In this document: positions 44,398 through 57,201 of the stretch, piece after piece
Numbering within the stretch: the stretch's first letter is position 1
Layout: each line of letters starts with the position of its first letter
From: Opeltia flavorubescens
Lineage: Eukaryota > Ascomycota > Lecanoromycetes > Teloschistales > Teloschistaceae
DNA length: 64,000 nucleotides
NCBI GenBank assembly: GCA_000442125.1
Contig: KE546976.1
Coordinates: 310,001-374,000 of the forward strand
Reading direction: 5' to 3'
The notes under the pieces: generated by a model
What the model was told of the DNA's origin: nothing
Databases searched by the model: none
Seen by the model: the letters and a program-made list of their open reading frames with translations, nothing else
Translations under genes and position numbers: made by a program

Positions 44398-45788
44398 TCA
44401 ATCCTCCTCCCCCTCCGCATCTTCCCCCACACCTTTCATATCCTCATCCTGCCCCTCTCCCTCCCCGTCCCCATCCTCATCACTCTTCTCTTCCTGCTCC
44501 CCATCCATTCCCACTCCCCCTTCACCAGCCACTCCCCCCTCCTCTTCAAAGCTCAAATGTTTCCAATCCTCAATCTCCTCAATCACGCACCTTAGTCTAT
44601 CCCTCACGCTCTCGACCGCGAAACCGCCGAGCAGTAGTCTCAGGGGCGGAAAGCGGCAGTGTCCAAGCATCCAGACAAGTTCTGCACTTTGGACCGTGCT
44701 GGTGGGTTGCCGATTACTGTCGCCCATCCATTGAACTATGCGGCGGGCGTGAAGGGCGGGTGAGGTGGGGTCTGCGTAGGGGGAAGAGGGATGGGTTTGC
44801 TTGATGAGGAAGTGGGTGAATGACTTGGGGTGGGCGGAAGAGGAAGAGGGGTGAGCATCCTGGGGATTAATATTCGATTGATAGCCCTGCGGAGGTTGTT
44901 GCTGATCTGGTTGGAGTGGATCATTTTGGGGTCCGAAAGGAATTGGATGTGGGTTTTCTGTGAGAGGAGGTGTATCATTGTCGTCACGGCGCAGATGTCC
45001 CGGCTCGACGAGCGTCGCTTTGATGTTAAAGGCGTGGGTTTCGTAGAGCATGCTTTCTACGAGACCTTCGACGGCGTGCTTTGTGGCGCTGTAGGGTCCA
45101 AGGCCAGGGACACCGAGGGCGCCGGATGTGCTGCTGAAGATGAGGTAGCGGCCTCCTGGAGGCTCTTGCTCGTCGAAGCTTTGGTCATCTTCCTGCGGGT
45201 GGGTCGGAGTGGATTGGTGACGGGTACGGAAATAAGGTAGGCTGGCATGGATGATGTTGACGGTGCCGAAGAAGTTTGTCTCGAATTGATTGCGAATGTC
45301 GTAATCGTCCTGATCTTCGCAGGCGCCAATGACGCCGTAGCCCGTGCAATTGGCAATGATGTCCACACGGCCCCAGTGAGCAATAGATTGTTGAACGACG
45401 GCATCAACGGTAGATCTGACGCGCACGTCACAGAGTAGTGGTAGGCATTCGGCATGGAATGATTGGAAGGAAGACTGTAAGGAAGGAAATGTGTCATCGT
45501 GAAGCCGGCCTACTGCGGTGACAAGATCATTGTGGGTAAGGGCAGCTTTGGCAACGGAGCGGCCAATGTGGCCGGTGGCTCCAAATACCTGGTTTGGATT
45601 AGTAGAGGAACACCAAAGATGCTATATCAATAGAGCAATGGGAGATATACTATCCAAACGAGTTGTTCGGGGGGGTTGTGTGGGCCTGGAGGATCACAAC
45701 TTGCAGGCAGCTGAAGCTTTGTCTCTGGTGTCAAGGCGGCCATATATGGCGGTTCTCTGGGGAACGAGGCCTGGCCATCGTCTCCCAT
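44398..45788 (-). CDS. Short-chain dehydrogenase/reductase (442 aa)
   Basis: Minus-strand exons 45788-45651 and 45588-44398 (62-bp intron, GTATAT donor, ACTAATC branch, CAG acceptor, phase 0). The splice joins EQLVWI to VFGATGHIGRSVAKAA, rebuilding the Rossmann nucleotide motif. Catalytic features: ANCTGYGVIG (NAG-like), FSSTSGALG serine region and YSATK (YxxxK). Between strands is an insertion HQSTPTHPQEDDQSF and later a long Pro/Gln-rich insert; the C-terminal 55 residues are very acidic. The substrate is not predictable. An upstream ATG at 45838 opens an overlapping out-of-frame ORF (see findings), so the start at 45788 is provisional; an internal in-frame ATG (MAALTPE) is another candidate. 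Confidence 0.8.
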
Positions 45789-46396
45789 GGCACCCTGAGG
45801 GTTTCAGCTGGCTCAATGGCAATAGGAATCCCCGACATGAGGATGGCTTAGAGTAGTCGGTGTGTTGGCAAGGTCGGGAAGGGCCGACTTTCCCTTGACG
45901 TGCAGCGAGGCTTGGCGATCAGCCTCGATACTCAACTATCCTGACTCGTGCTCTTCTAATGAATATCCGATCTAAAGTCTGCTATATTCACCGTGAAAAC
46001 ATCATCTTTATCAAAACTGTTACAGTGCATGAATTTCTTCAATTACTTGATATTTCAAATGCTAATAGATCATCATTAGTGTGACGCCTTGGAATTCCTC
46101 AATCCTCTTTGATTCCTTGCATTCCTTTTCCCTCTACCAAACGCCAGAAAGGTGGCTCGATGACACCTACGGCATCAAAAAAACAAATACTAGTGTGAGA
46201 CCAATCCATTCAAAGGACACCGCTTCTAGGATATCCTTGAAAAGCCTGTTCGTGTGGTACCCAATTCAAGAGGTCGACGGAGCCCGTTATAAACTCGTAA
46301 ATCCCCCGCAAGTCCCATGGCTGTAACGTTGCAAATCCATATGCTCTCGTTGTGCGCCCATTGGTTCTGATGTCCCACAATAAGATTGAGTACCAA
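45789..46396. other. Intergenic spacer
   Basis: About 600 bp: promoter of the SDR gene and 3' flank of the next minus-strand gene; AT-rich around 45960-46080. Confidence 0.4.
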
Positions 46397-47844
46397 TCAG
46401 TGTCGCTCATTTGGCATCTCATATGGGCCCAAGTAGGGCTGGGTAGGAGGCATCTCATGACTGCCAGCATGTGGGGCCGTGTAGCCATTGTTCACTTGCC
46501 CTTGCCCTGGCTGCTGTCCCTGGCTTGGGTTGCCGTACTGTTGCATAAAATGATTGCCCGGTGGAGGAGGAGTACCAGCGCTGCTAATCGTTTGCATGGG
46601 ACTCACCAAGCCCTGATGGGTACTCTGGGGTCGCTGGATACTGTCTGCTTCCGGCAAAGGACGATCGCTTCCATCTACCTCGGTTATCGTCGGTGAACCT
46701 ACTCCGTTGTTCCTGTAGAAAGAGTCCCTGCCTTGGATTGGGCTGAGTCCTTGCCCATTGTTGTGGGGTGAGAGAAGCGATGGGTTGCTACTGTACCGCT
46801 GCTGTTGGCCAAACTGTTGACCAGGAGATTGACTTGGCTGCGAGCTGACGTTGACTCCGTCTTTCCCGGGTCCAGAAGGCGCAAAATATCCACCCTGATT
46901 TGGAGAATAAGGCTGATCTTGTTGAGGGACAGCCTGGTAGGATATCTTGTTCTGTTGCTGCATTGGACCAGGGGTGTACGCGGGTGGAACATTTGGCTGA
47001 GAGGCTCGCTTCATTCGGTTGGCCCGCCGTCTGCGAACGATAAAGATTGCCAGGAGGATGAAGATAGCGCAGACCCCTATACTGACGCCGATAGCGATAC
47101 CTCGAATTGCACCAGTAGAGAGACCTCCACCATCGGAGCTCGAGCTGACACTGGGGCTTGACGTTATGCGAGGTGGAGGTAAACGAGTAGAGGCGGCCGA
47201 GGCAGAGGAGGATGAGGCAGAGGCAGAGGCAGATGCTATGAAAGGTCTAAACGTGCTGCTAATGGCCGTCAAGTAGAAATCGCTAATTTGTTCAACGCTT
47301 GATGGACCAAAGTTGGTTACGGCTTCGCAATTATAGAGATAGGTTCCAATCGGAAAGCTGTAGGTACCGCAGTATGGGAATGAGGAATCGCTACATTTTC
47401 GAATCTTATCGTCTGACTCGCACTCCGAGTCGCAGGTCACGCCAAAGTCGTAACAGGTGGTGTAAACGTTAGTGCAACCTGGAAGAGTATTCGGACAGCA
47501 TCCGACAGCGGTACCATAATTGACACAAGTGAGAGATGACCTGCAGCTCAGAGGATTGTCTACAGCACGACCGTCAGAAGATGAAAGTACGACAAGGCTA
47601 CGGGAAGCTCACCATAGTCGCCCTCGATGAATCCACACCAATTATCTGGAGGGGGGTACAGTACATTCTGCTGCCTCCTCCGTAGCTCAACTGGTATGTT
47701 ATTGGCTCCTGGAGCTGCTGTAGGCCGGGGAGAAACGCCGGCAGCGTCAAGAAGGCCTTGAGGTGTCGGTAGCGCCTCGTCCCAGGGGATAGCGAAAATA
47801 AAGTCGTTAAGCAGTGATATAGCGAAGATGCTGAGGCCGCGCAT
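46397..47844 (-). CDS. Cysteine-rich type I membrane protein (464 aa)
   Basis: Minus-strand exons 47844-47613 and 47559-46397 (53-bp intron GTGAGC...CTGTAG). An N-terminal signal peptide (MRGLSIFAISLLNDFIFA) precedes an ectodomain with many paired cysteines (NPLSCRSSLTC, AVGCCPNTLPGC, TTCYDFGVTCDSEC, KCSDSSFPYCGTY). A Ser/Ala-rich stalk follows, then one transmembrane helix (IAIGVSIGVCAIFILLAIFI) followed by RRRRANR, and a long Gln/Pro/Ser-rich cytoplasmic tail. This layout resembles fungal wall-stress or surface-sensor-like proteins, but the exact family is not identified. Likely plasma membrane. Confidence 0.75.
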
Positions 47845-49540
47845 GGCTGGAGAATTGAAGAGTAACGAGCGACAATGAACAGATGCGGTCAACAGCGCAG
47901 AAGGAAAACGGAAAGAAAGGAAGAGAGCGAGATTGGAGTGAGTGGTGACAGTGTTGGGGGCCAGCCTCGTGGTGTTTGCACCGCAAGTGGTGCGAGTAGA
48001 GCATTGTACCCATGTCCTTCATGGCTTGAATTTACGAGATGACGGCCCAAAATAGATGCTCTGATAGGTCGAATGGTGTATTGCTGAAGATGAGTAGCCG
48101 AAAGGGGTAAAACGATATCTGCAGCCCGAGGCCAGGCGTCTTGATCGCCCTCTTGGCACCAAAGTCCGCCTCGCACCCGGTGAAATGACTAGGTGGAGCG
48201 GGGAGGCTACTGAAGGTCCCAATAATAAGATCCTATCTCGTCTGTATTTTGATTCAGTTGCATTCCCGAATTGAGTGATGAGGACAAGATCATGGAACTG
48301 TAATTACAAGATCAAAACGCGCTCACACTGAAGGCTTCTCGTCCGTCGCTTCCCATCTCCCGAAGCGGTCTAGGATCAAAGCATGGACCACCCGACTCGT
48401 AATACCAAGACTCGGGGCCGAGACCCGGAATGGCAGTGTGCAATAAAATCGGTGTGTTAAAACGAGGTTCGACTGAGCTGCATTACACAGGGTGGCCGGA
48501 GTAACAGGAAAGAGCTCTTGTAGAGCATTATGGCCATGATAGTCAGGTCTGGTTGGAGTAGGCGACAGCCATGCTGAGCAGTCTATATCATGCACTCCAG
48601 GTTTCCTCAGATCTGATTCCAGTGATATCTGCTATTTGCCTTTTGACATGTCCCAGGATTTTGGCATAGATGATATCCTTTGGAAAAGAAAGTACTCCAT
48701 ATTTCTGTGAGTCTCTCTGACTTTTAGTCATGCTAGTATTAAGTCGGACCATTGAATTGAAGGATATCGGATATGAAGATTGTAGCATGTGAGTCTTTTG
48801 CAGGAAAGAGGAGATGTAATCAGGGGATTTTGTATCCGCTGTTCTTTCCTGAACGTCTGCTGATGTAGGCTCTGTCGAACTTTGAAAAGGATCCAAGTTT
48901 AGAGTGCAGCAAAATCAGCGTCCATCTAAGCTGCCAATGATAATCAAGAGTTTTTGGCACTCCTGCCAGATGTTCAGACTTGATATGCTACAATGTTCCC
49001 ATTGAGTTTAGTGCCCCCAATTGAAAGCCGAAGTCCGGCCAGCATTAGACGCCTTTTGGTGGTTAATATCATTGTCAACTCTGAATTGCATTTGTTAGAG
49101 TATCATAATCAACCATCTGATATATTGTGCTTTTGCAGAGAGACTTCAATCTTCAGTTCAATGCACCGAGCACATTGTTTATCATGGTCACTGTTATCAA
49201 GATGTCATTGTAATTGAACCTTGTCTCGCAGAGGATGTCTGGTTGTTCTCCTTCCCATGATACGTGTAACAAACATTTTAGGGGTTGGGGATCGATAGCT
49301 CATGCCCCATTGAAGAAATGGCCCTAATCTAGGAGATGATAGATTCTTATATCAGCAGTCGCTTACTTGTAAAGGGGTATTCACAATTTGGAGAACATAC
49401 AGGCCAGGAAAACATCTGGCAATGAGCCTGATTAGTACTCTACCAGCACAACATGAAGCAGCAGGTGATCATGATGTATGGACGTTGATATTCTGCACGC
49501 AAGTCGTAGCAAGGTCATTCATACGTGTAATCAAGCGCGG
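47845..49540. other. Large spacer
   Basis: About 1.7 kb without a supported gene. Small minus frames at 48323-48595 and 48588-48896 overlap slightly end to end but show no family resemblance. Confidence 0.4.
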
Positions 49541-50587
49541 CTAGGCCATGACAGCTTCCCTTAACGGTGCCTGGGTTTCGTGCTCGTACTCGATCTCTAT
49601 CTTAGCCCCCTTCTTCTTACGTGCAGTCGGTGCAGGCTTCCCGCGCTTCCTCTTCTCTCCAATGGTGGTCTTCTTTGGCAGCTCTTCGTCTGAATCCTTG
49701 CTCGTCTCCGTCCCTTGGCTGTCATCATCGCTTCCTTCGCTTTCGGAACCCTCTTCGCCGCTCTCGCCACCAAGCCATTCTTCCAGATCTCCCAAGTCTT
49801 CCTCCTCTGACTCCTCAACATCACTGACGTATTCCACACCACCGAAACCTTCCTCTTCCATCTCTTTTTCTTCTTCCAATTCCTGCTCTTCAATCCCCTC
49901 ATCCAAGTCGACGTCTCGCTCTCCTTCCCCTTGGCGCTCCAGCCCTCTCAAGACCTTCTTCCAGATACCCTCCTCGACATTCAGCGGCCGATCTCCATAA
50001 GCGCCACTCCTCAGTCTTTCGATCAATTCCCGTTCAATCGCTCTTTCCACCTTAGCTGCAGCTTCCGCTTTCCGCTCCCTTCCCTCTTCTCTTCGCCGGA
50101 CCTTAGGCGCTAACTTTGGGACAAGCTTCTCTCCAAGTCTTTCTTCTTCCCTTGCGAGCTTTCTCGTCCTGATCGCAACTTGCGTCAATCTGGTGAGTCG
50201 TTGCTTGCATTTGTGTATCAAAAACTTCGGCCAGTACATTAATTTCGAGTCAATTTGCTCGAGCGCTTTGCCGTAATTGGGAGAAAGCTTGATCCTTTCC
50301 CAAAGCTTTGATGGGAGATGCGCACGCTCGATGGTTTTAACATAAAGGTAGAGGACGCCTGTTTCGGGTGAAGATCGGATTGTGGCATAATTAGAATTGG
50401 CGAGAGGGCAGGATTGGCGATTGCAGAGACCAGTGACATTGTGTTCATTGCGGCAGAAGGTTTGTTTCTTGGTTGTTCTACCAGGCATTAGAGTAGCTTT
50501 GAGTAATTTCTCGGGGTGCTTTTACTTGAGCTTATACGAACAGAATTGTTGGTTGATGACTTGCCAGACTATCTCATCTGATGCCAT
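49541..50587 (-). CDS. MAK16: MAK16, 60S ribosome biogenesis factor (332 aa)
   Basis: Nucleolar protein of early pre-60S particles, needed for 25S/5.8S rRNA maturation. Minus-strand exons 50587-50526 and 50477-49541 (48-bp intron GTAAAA...GGTAG). Splicing joins [20 protein letters not shown] to [15 protein letters not shown], reconstituting the highly conserved N terminus with its cysteines ([20 protein letters not shown]). Further landmarks: [57 protein letters not shown]. The C-terminal third is acidic, ending in a basic nuclear-signal-like GEKRKRGK and [12 protein letters not shown]. Length agrees with the family (about 300-330 aa). Head-to-head with the DHR1 gene. Confidence 0.95.
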
Positions 50588-50783
50588 TCTTACAGAATCT
50601 AACGACTTGGAGCAACTACAAGTGTATCAAAAATTCGAAAGTTCTTTGAAAATAACGGCAGGGNAAAGCTAAGATAAGATAGGGTAGCTGCCAAGATCGG
50701 AATTTCCGCCCTCCTCTGATTTCTCATTGGTCAATTTCCTGGTGTTCCAACGTCCAAAGTCATGAAAATAATGGCAGCTCATC
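50588..50783. promoter_or_regulatory. Divergent promoter shared by MAK16 and DHR1
   Basis: Only 196 bp separate the two start codons. An ATTGG (inverted CCAAT) occurs at about 50726-50730. I do not see clear PAC or RRPE ribosome-biogenesis elements. N at 50664 lies here. Confidence 0.55.
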
Positions 50784-53700
50784 ATGGTTAAATTTGTACC
50801 AAGAGATCGTAAAGCCAGACGGAAACGGGACAGGAGGAATCATGATGCAAAGGCGCCAGACAGCAATGTTGCGGAGATTATGCCCGCCGCAATATCAGAA
50901 AAGGAAAAGGAGAAGAAAGAATTAAAGGATAGCATACGGGCTCAGCAACCCACGATGTCAAGTAAGAAAAGCAAACGGCTTGACAAGTATATCGTACGTC
51001 GAGGTACAGTTCTAATATTCGCTCAAAACTCAATATTGTACAGGATAAAAAACTCCGTAAGAATGACACAATGAACCTAATCAAACAGCTTGAGGCAAAG
51101 ACCACCGATGGATACGTCATGGGAAAGTCAGCCTTCAGAGGATTTCCAACCGGATCTCAACCGTTCGGAGGAGGGCAAGCACGCTCCAATCGTCTGGCAC
51201 ACGGTGACGTCTCCACGGTTGACGACTCGGAATCCTCTTCGTATGACTCTGAGGTCTCCAGGACTCGGAAGGTCCCTGGCGAAAACGTCGATACGACAAA
51301 GGGACCAGATGTTGTCCTTTCCAAGCCAGTTCCTGGCAGCGGACTCAAGCGACCACTAGACCTCGGAACAGATGGCAATCCAATTATAACGAAAAGGCAA
51401 CGCACAAACAAGTATCATGTTCAAGCCGAGTATAAAAGTTCATGGGATGGGTTCAGCTCCGATGCAGAATCAGATGCTTCCCAAGATGTATCCTCCTCGA
51501 TTTCCCAGGGGACCCAGACCGACTCTGACACGGACGAAAGTTCTTCGGAAACCTCTTCATCCACAGACGAGTTTGGGGGCTACCAGAAGGGAAATGGCGA
51601 GGCACTGGAAGAAAAACGCCGGGAACGCTCGTCTGCTTTCAAAGCTTGGGCGTCACAGCAATTTAACGAAGCTAGTGGATTTACCCCGTCAACAACCGCT
51701 CCTTCGTTGCTGACAAGCCAAGCGGGAAATGCAAAGTTTAACATTAAGCCCCGGGGGCCCGAGCAAGACCCTCTGCCACCTGAGCTCCAGCCTACTGTTC
51801 ATGCTGTAGACCGCAAGGTATTCAGCGTTCCGGTAACTAGATCAGCAGAGACACAAGCAGCGCGACTAGAATTACCTATTGTAGCCGAAGAACAGAAGAT
51901 CATGGAAGCTTTGTACAATAATCCGACGATAGTNATCTGGGGCGCAACAGGTAGTGGGAAAACTACACAAGTCCCACAATTCCTTTACGAGGCAGGATTT
52001 GGAGATCCCGCAGGCCCAAATCCAGGTATGATTGGGATAACTCAGCCGCGAAGGGTAGCTGCTGTCAGTATGTCGAAACGAGTGAGTGAGGAGTTGGGCG
52101 GAGTACCAGGCAAGGTTTCATACCAAATCCGTTTTGAAAGTTCCGTTGGCAATAAGACAGCAATCAAGTTCATGACGGATGGCATACTCATTCGGGAGAT
52201 TGCCAACGATTTTGCACTGTTAAAGTATTCAGTCATAGTCATCGATGAAGCACATGAACGAAGCACCAACACTGATATTCTAATTGGTATGGTCAGCAGA
52301 ATTGTGGACCTTCGAGCTTCTATGAGTCGAGATGATCCAAAGATAAGGCCTTTAAAACTGGTGGTTATGTCTGCAACTTTACGTATCTCAGATTTTCTGG
52401 AAAATCAGAACCTCTTCCGCAGCGGACCTCCGCCCCTACTCCAAGCCGAAGGTCGACAGTATCCTGTGACGACGCATTTCGCTCGGAGAACACAGCGAGA
52501 TTATCTCGAGGAAATGTTCCGGAAGATCTGCAGAGGACATAAAAAACTACCACCAGGGGGTATATTGGTGTTTCTGACTGGACAAAACGAGATAACATCG
52601 CTTGCAAGACGATTGAAAGAGGCCTTCGTCCACTCTCAAGGAAGTAAGGATGATGGTACCAAAATTTGCATTGGGGCAGCAGAAGCGCCTCTCGAAACCG
52701 AAGACCTTGATATAGGTGAAGATGACCCTAGTGAAGATCGAATCCAGGACGACACAAGCAGCGACGACGAAGATATGGATGCTGATGAACGGGAATTCAA
52801 TATCGAGGGCTCGATAGAATCATCTTCACAAATTCACGTGCTACCACTGTATTCTCAATTGCAAACAAAGGATCAACTTAAGGTTTTCGAGCCGCCCCCG
52901 GAAGGCTCTCGACTTATAGTGCTAGCAACAAACGTCGCCGAAACAAGCTTGACCATCCCGGGTATCAAATATGTATTTGATTGTGGACGAGCAAAAGAGA
53001 AAAAGTATGACCAAACGAGCGGCGTCCAGAGCTTTGAGATTAGCTGGATCAGCAAAGCGAGTGCCAGCCAACGCGCTGGACGTGCTGGTCGTACCGGACC
53101 TGGTCATTGTTACAGACTCTACTCCTCAGCAATTTACGAGCGAGACTTCAAAGTACATGCTGAGCCCGAGATCCTCAGGATGCCTGCCGAAGGTGTTGTT
53201 CTGCAGCTGAAGAGCATGGATCTGCAACATGTCGTGAACTTCCCATTCCCCACTCCACCGGATCGGCAGAGTCTTGTGAAGGCGGAAAAACTTCTTACTG
53301 CTCTTGGCGCAATCTCAAGTCATGGCAAGATCACTCCAATCGGTCGCGAATTGTCCATATACCCTTTGTCCCCTCGATTCTCAAAGATACTACTCATTGG
53401 TCATCAGCAAAGTTGCATGCCATATACCATCGCCATGGTAGCCGCCCTTGCTGTTCCCGACCTCTTTATCCCCGAAAACCAGCTCGATCTCCATTCTCCA
53501 GCTCATGACTCGAAAACCATCTATACCCACGCCGACCAACAAGCCGACGAAGCCCGCGAACAGCGTCGTAAAGAATACAATCACGCTCACCACCTTTTCA
53601 GCAAGAATTCTCCCACAAGTGACGCCATCAAAATCCTCACCGCCCTCTGTGCCTCCGCATACGCCCCTAACCCAACAGAATTTTGCACTCAATACTTCCT

Positions 53701-54370
53701 CCGCCCAAAAGCTCTGCACGAAGCCTCCCGCCTCCGCGCCCAACTCTCCTCCATCGTCCGCACCAACCGTCCCGGCCTCCTTGGATCATACAACCCCCGT
53801 CTCCCGGAACCCTCGAAAACCCAACTAAAAGCTCTCCAACAAATCCTCGCTGCGGGCTTCATCGATCAGCTCGCCATACGCGCCGACCTATCCCCTTCCC
53901 CACCAGCACTAGAGCGGAAACCGAGCCGCGCAATCGACGTGCCCTATTTCCCGCTCATACCTGTCCACCATGGTCGAACAGACGATCTAGTCGATATAGC
54001 AGTCTATATCCACCCTTCTTCCGTGCTTGCGCATTTGTCCACGAAGGAGTTGCCACAGTATATCATATACTCGCACCTTCAGCGCGGGACGCCTGCGACG
54101 GTGGAAGGAAGTAAGAAGGTTAAGACCAGGATGCATGCTTTGGGGTCTGTGACGGGGAATCAGATTGCGGCGTTGGCGAGGGGGACGCCGTTGTTAGTGT
54201 ATGGGAAGCCGGTTGGGAAGGTTTTGGAACTTGAGGGCGGGAGGAGGGAGTGTTGGGTTGGGGTTGAGATTAAGGGAGTGGTAGGAAGGGAGGGATGGGG
54301 CTTGGGTGCGAAGAGGGTTGTGCAGGTTAGGAAGGGAGGGGAGTGGGATGTTGAGAAGGTTTTGGATTGA
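50784..54370 (+). CDS. ECM16: DEAH-box RNA helicase DHR1/ECM16 (1178 aa)
   Basis: Nucleolar ATPase that releases U3 snoRNA from pre-18S rRNA in the small-subunit processome (DHX37 in animals). Exons 50784-50993 and 51044-54370 (50-bp intron, phase 0, joining DKYI to DKKLRKNDTMNLIKQL). N-terminal third basic then acidic/Ser-rich. Helicase motifs in order: I GATGSGKTTQ (about residue 370), Ia TQPRRVAAVS, II DEAH (about 470), III SAT, IV ILVFLTGQNE, V ATNVAETSLTIPG, VI QRAGRAGRTGPG. Winged-helix/HA2 and OB-fold regions follow, ending in a Gly/Val-rich beta tail. N at 51934 is the third base of GTN, so it is Val either way. An acidic insert splits the RecA2 region near residues 570-600, as in DHX37. 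Confidence 0.93.
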
Positions 54371-56150
54371 GGGTTGGAGGATTGATGTTGCTGGTTGGGA
54401 TGGACTGGTAAAGGTTGGCAACGTTGTATCTCGGAATGTGAACATGAATAAAAGATTGTAGATTGATACCTTTGCCGTACTGTTCAGATCATTTCACGTG
54501 AACCGATACCACGATTTGATCGCCTTCATGACAAAGCCCGTGTGTATACCTTACATTCCACCATCGAGGCGCTTGTCTTTCTAGTGTCCCAGCGTTCTAG
54601 ATTGTTCTACCTTATCGGTACAAGGGTCATGACAGAGCATCAAATAATATAGTTTTCATAGATACGCTTATATGGATTTTTTATCCTTCCTCACACTTCC
54701 TGAATTTGAACAGGATACTATGATTCCTCTTTCGTCCTACAAACCTTTTACACTTGCCGTTGAATCATCCCCACATTTTCGATGCAAGTGCTTTGATGGT
54801 CGTAACTTTACGTCCGAAAATATGAATAACTCCAACTTTAATTATTGTGGGTTCTCATCCGGCTGAATGAAGGGCATGCGCACTCGACGTGGAAGAAGTT
54901 GACTACCTTGGCTTACTCGTGCCACCAGCTCATGCTGCAAGATTCAGGTTTAGCCGAGCACGGTCTACGAAGCGTGGGCTGCGTGTACAGATGATAGAGT
55001 GTAAGAATCGTGCTGACTTCGCCTCTAGAGTACGTACTCCTTCAGCTTTACCAGGAAAATTCAGTGGCAATGGAGTGTGGCTCTTAGCGGGCCGATATCA
55101 GGGTCTCTATCTCGAAATGGAAGGTATAGACGCGAGAGAGAAACACAAATCACCACCACGACCGTAGGTCAGCGGAGGTTTATCCAAAATACGTCTGTTG
55201 CTTATGGGAATGCTTTGAACAATGGCGACCTCCCACTCTGCTAAGATGAGCCAGCGGCAAGTGCTCGTGCGTTGGACGTGAGGCAGCGCGAAATGGAATT
55301 GTTTGGAGACCAAGCGATCGGAAAAGCACAACGCATGTGCAAGGATGAGCGAAGATCGCCGAAGCGAACCCAAACTTTGCGCAAACACGTTTCATCCACC
55401 TTCAAATTACTGCTCCCCCCCACGACAGGTATATGATGATGCATATCCAGCTTTTTTCTTGCCTCGGTGTTCAGCTTGGATGGTCGAGAGAAGCCTGGGA
55501 TGGTCGTGGATGATTGGGCGGGAGCTTGGGGGGGTTGAGCCATGGGTCAATGGGGAAATTGCGGCGACACCAGCTTGGCCATGGACGGGAGCAATCAAAG
55601 GATGGCTGCAGGCGATGGCTTAGCGGTGCCTGGAACCGGTTTTCGCGATGCATTGAAGGTGGTGATTGGACAGGAGTGATCCATCTGTGGCGCGAATGCG
55701 GTTAGTCAGGTACAAGGTCCACTGTGATTTGCACAGAAAATATCAAGTTATGCTGGTGATACTTAGCGACATCAGCAATCTGGTGAAGGTAGCGTCAAAG
55801 TCTAGATGTTTACTTGGTGACATGGATATGAAGCGCCTCGACCAATTCATTAGCGTCCATCTGCCCAGAAAGCTTCTTTAATATGCGAATGAACCCGCCA
55901 ACCCTCTTTCTCCTCGGTAACACGAGAATTTAGAAGTTCCCACGGTTCGCTCCTGCCTCTCATACGTTTTCATCAGCAGTCATCATCATCACCATCATCA
56001 GGTATCCACTTCCTTCTTGCTCTTCAACAGTTCAATTCGAAAATTCTCATTGATCCGTTTACTCACTTGTACCAGCTAACATCATTCTTGGATTCAGCAG
56101 TTGACAGACATTACATTTGCATCTGCACTTCACAATACTCCATCTTCACC
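54371..56150. other. Large spacer and CFEM-gene leader
   Basis: About 1.8 kb without a supported gene. Frames at 54889-55167 and 55303-55623 (+) overlap minus-strand frames and have no recognisable content. A TCATCATCATCACCATCATC microsatellite-like run lies near 55980 in the presumed leader of the CFEM gene. Confidence 0.4.
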
Positions 56151-57201
56151 ATGAAATCAATCATCGCTACTACCGCCATATTCGCGGGCGTCGTCTTTGC
56201 TCAAACGGCACAAGAACTTGCGGCCATTGACAAGCTTCCAGACTGCGGCGTACGTCTGATCCACCTCTTACCTTACTGATCCTTCACGAGCCACAGCTGA
56301 CCGGGTTGGCAGAAAACATGTATCACTAACATGCTGGGCAAGGCCCAATCTCTTGGCTGTCAACCCAATGATGTTGCTTGTCTCTGCAGCAATCAAAACT
56401 TCGGCTTCGGAATTCGGGACTGCACCCAGGAGTCATGCCCATCTGGTGCCAACAAGGCCAGTGTTATCGATTTTGGTCAGATGTTCTGTGCGAGTGAGTT
56501 CAAGCGTTCAGCTCCAAGCCTCACACAAACCTAACCTATACTTCAGACATCGCCAGCGGTTCGGGAGGAACTACAACCGTCTCAACCAGTGGAGGAACAA
56601 ACACCGTGGTTGTTGCAACCGGACCAAGCACCACATCGACCTCAGTCGTCGGCCCTGGCGGCATCGCTGGAGGCACTGTCATCACTACAACCGATGGCTC
56701 AGGCTCGACCATCACCACAACCGTCGCTCCAACTTCAACCGGAGGCTCATTAGCCGGATCTAACTCAACATCAGGCACTGGTGCTGGTTCCAGTAACTCT
56801 TCTTCCCCCATCGGCGGCGGTGGTTTTACCAATGGTACTTCTGGTGCCGGAAACAGCACAACTGGCGGCTCAGGGTCCAGTAACAGCACTGCCGGCGGAG
56901 TTGGAGGATCTGGATCATCTGGCACTGTAAGTCTTCCCGTGAGTTGCTCATCCCACCATTCGCTAATTCATCGTTTTAGACCACTGGCGGTTCTAGCGGT
57001 TCTACTTCCACCGGCGGATCTGGATCCGAATCAAGCGCTGCCGCTACAACAGGTGGTTCCGGGGCTTCGTCGACTGGTGGGGGATCTGGAGGAGCTGCTA
57101 CCACCACCGGCTCTGGAGGCTCCTCCGACGCCAATGCTCATCATGTCGCCGCTGCGGGCCTAATCGGCTTCGTTGGTCTCGCCGCCCTGGCTCTCTTGTA
57201 G
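56151..57201 (+). CDS. CFEM-domain GPI-anchored cell-surface protein (293 aa)
   Basis: Exons 56151-56249, 56313-56493, 56547-56926, 56980-57201; introns 63, 53 and 53 bp, total divisible by three. Signal peptide MKSIIATTAIFAGVVFA, then a CFEM domain with all eight cysteines (PDCGKTCITNML, LGCQPNDVACLCSN, RDCTQESCPS, QMFCA). The Asp in CQPNDVAC sits where haem-binding CFEM proteins carry their axial Asp. A long Ser/Thr/Gly-rich, probably O-glycosylated stalk follows. The C terminus is hydrophobic (VAAAGLIGFVGLAALALL), typical of GPI attachment, with a small-residue omega-site region (SSDAN) before it. CFEM proteins act in iron/haem acquisition, adhesion or wall integrity; which of these applies is not determinable here. 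Confidence 0.9.

Noticed and set aside
45518-45856. 112-codon plus-strand frame over the SDR first exon
   Set aside because: It is antisense to a well-supported exon with conserved Rossmann motif; a shadow frame.
49548-50000. 150-codon Ser/Pro-rich plus-strand frame opposite MAK16
   Set aside because: Its composition is the complement of the acidic MAK16 tail; a shadow frame.
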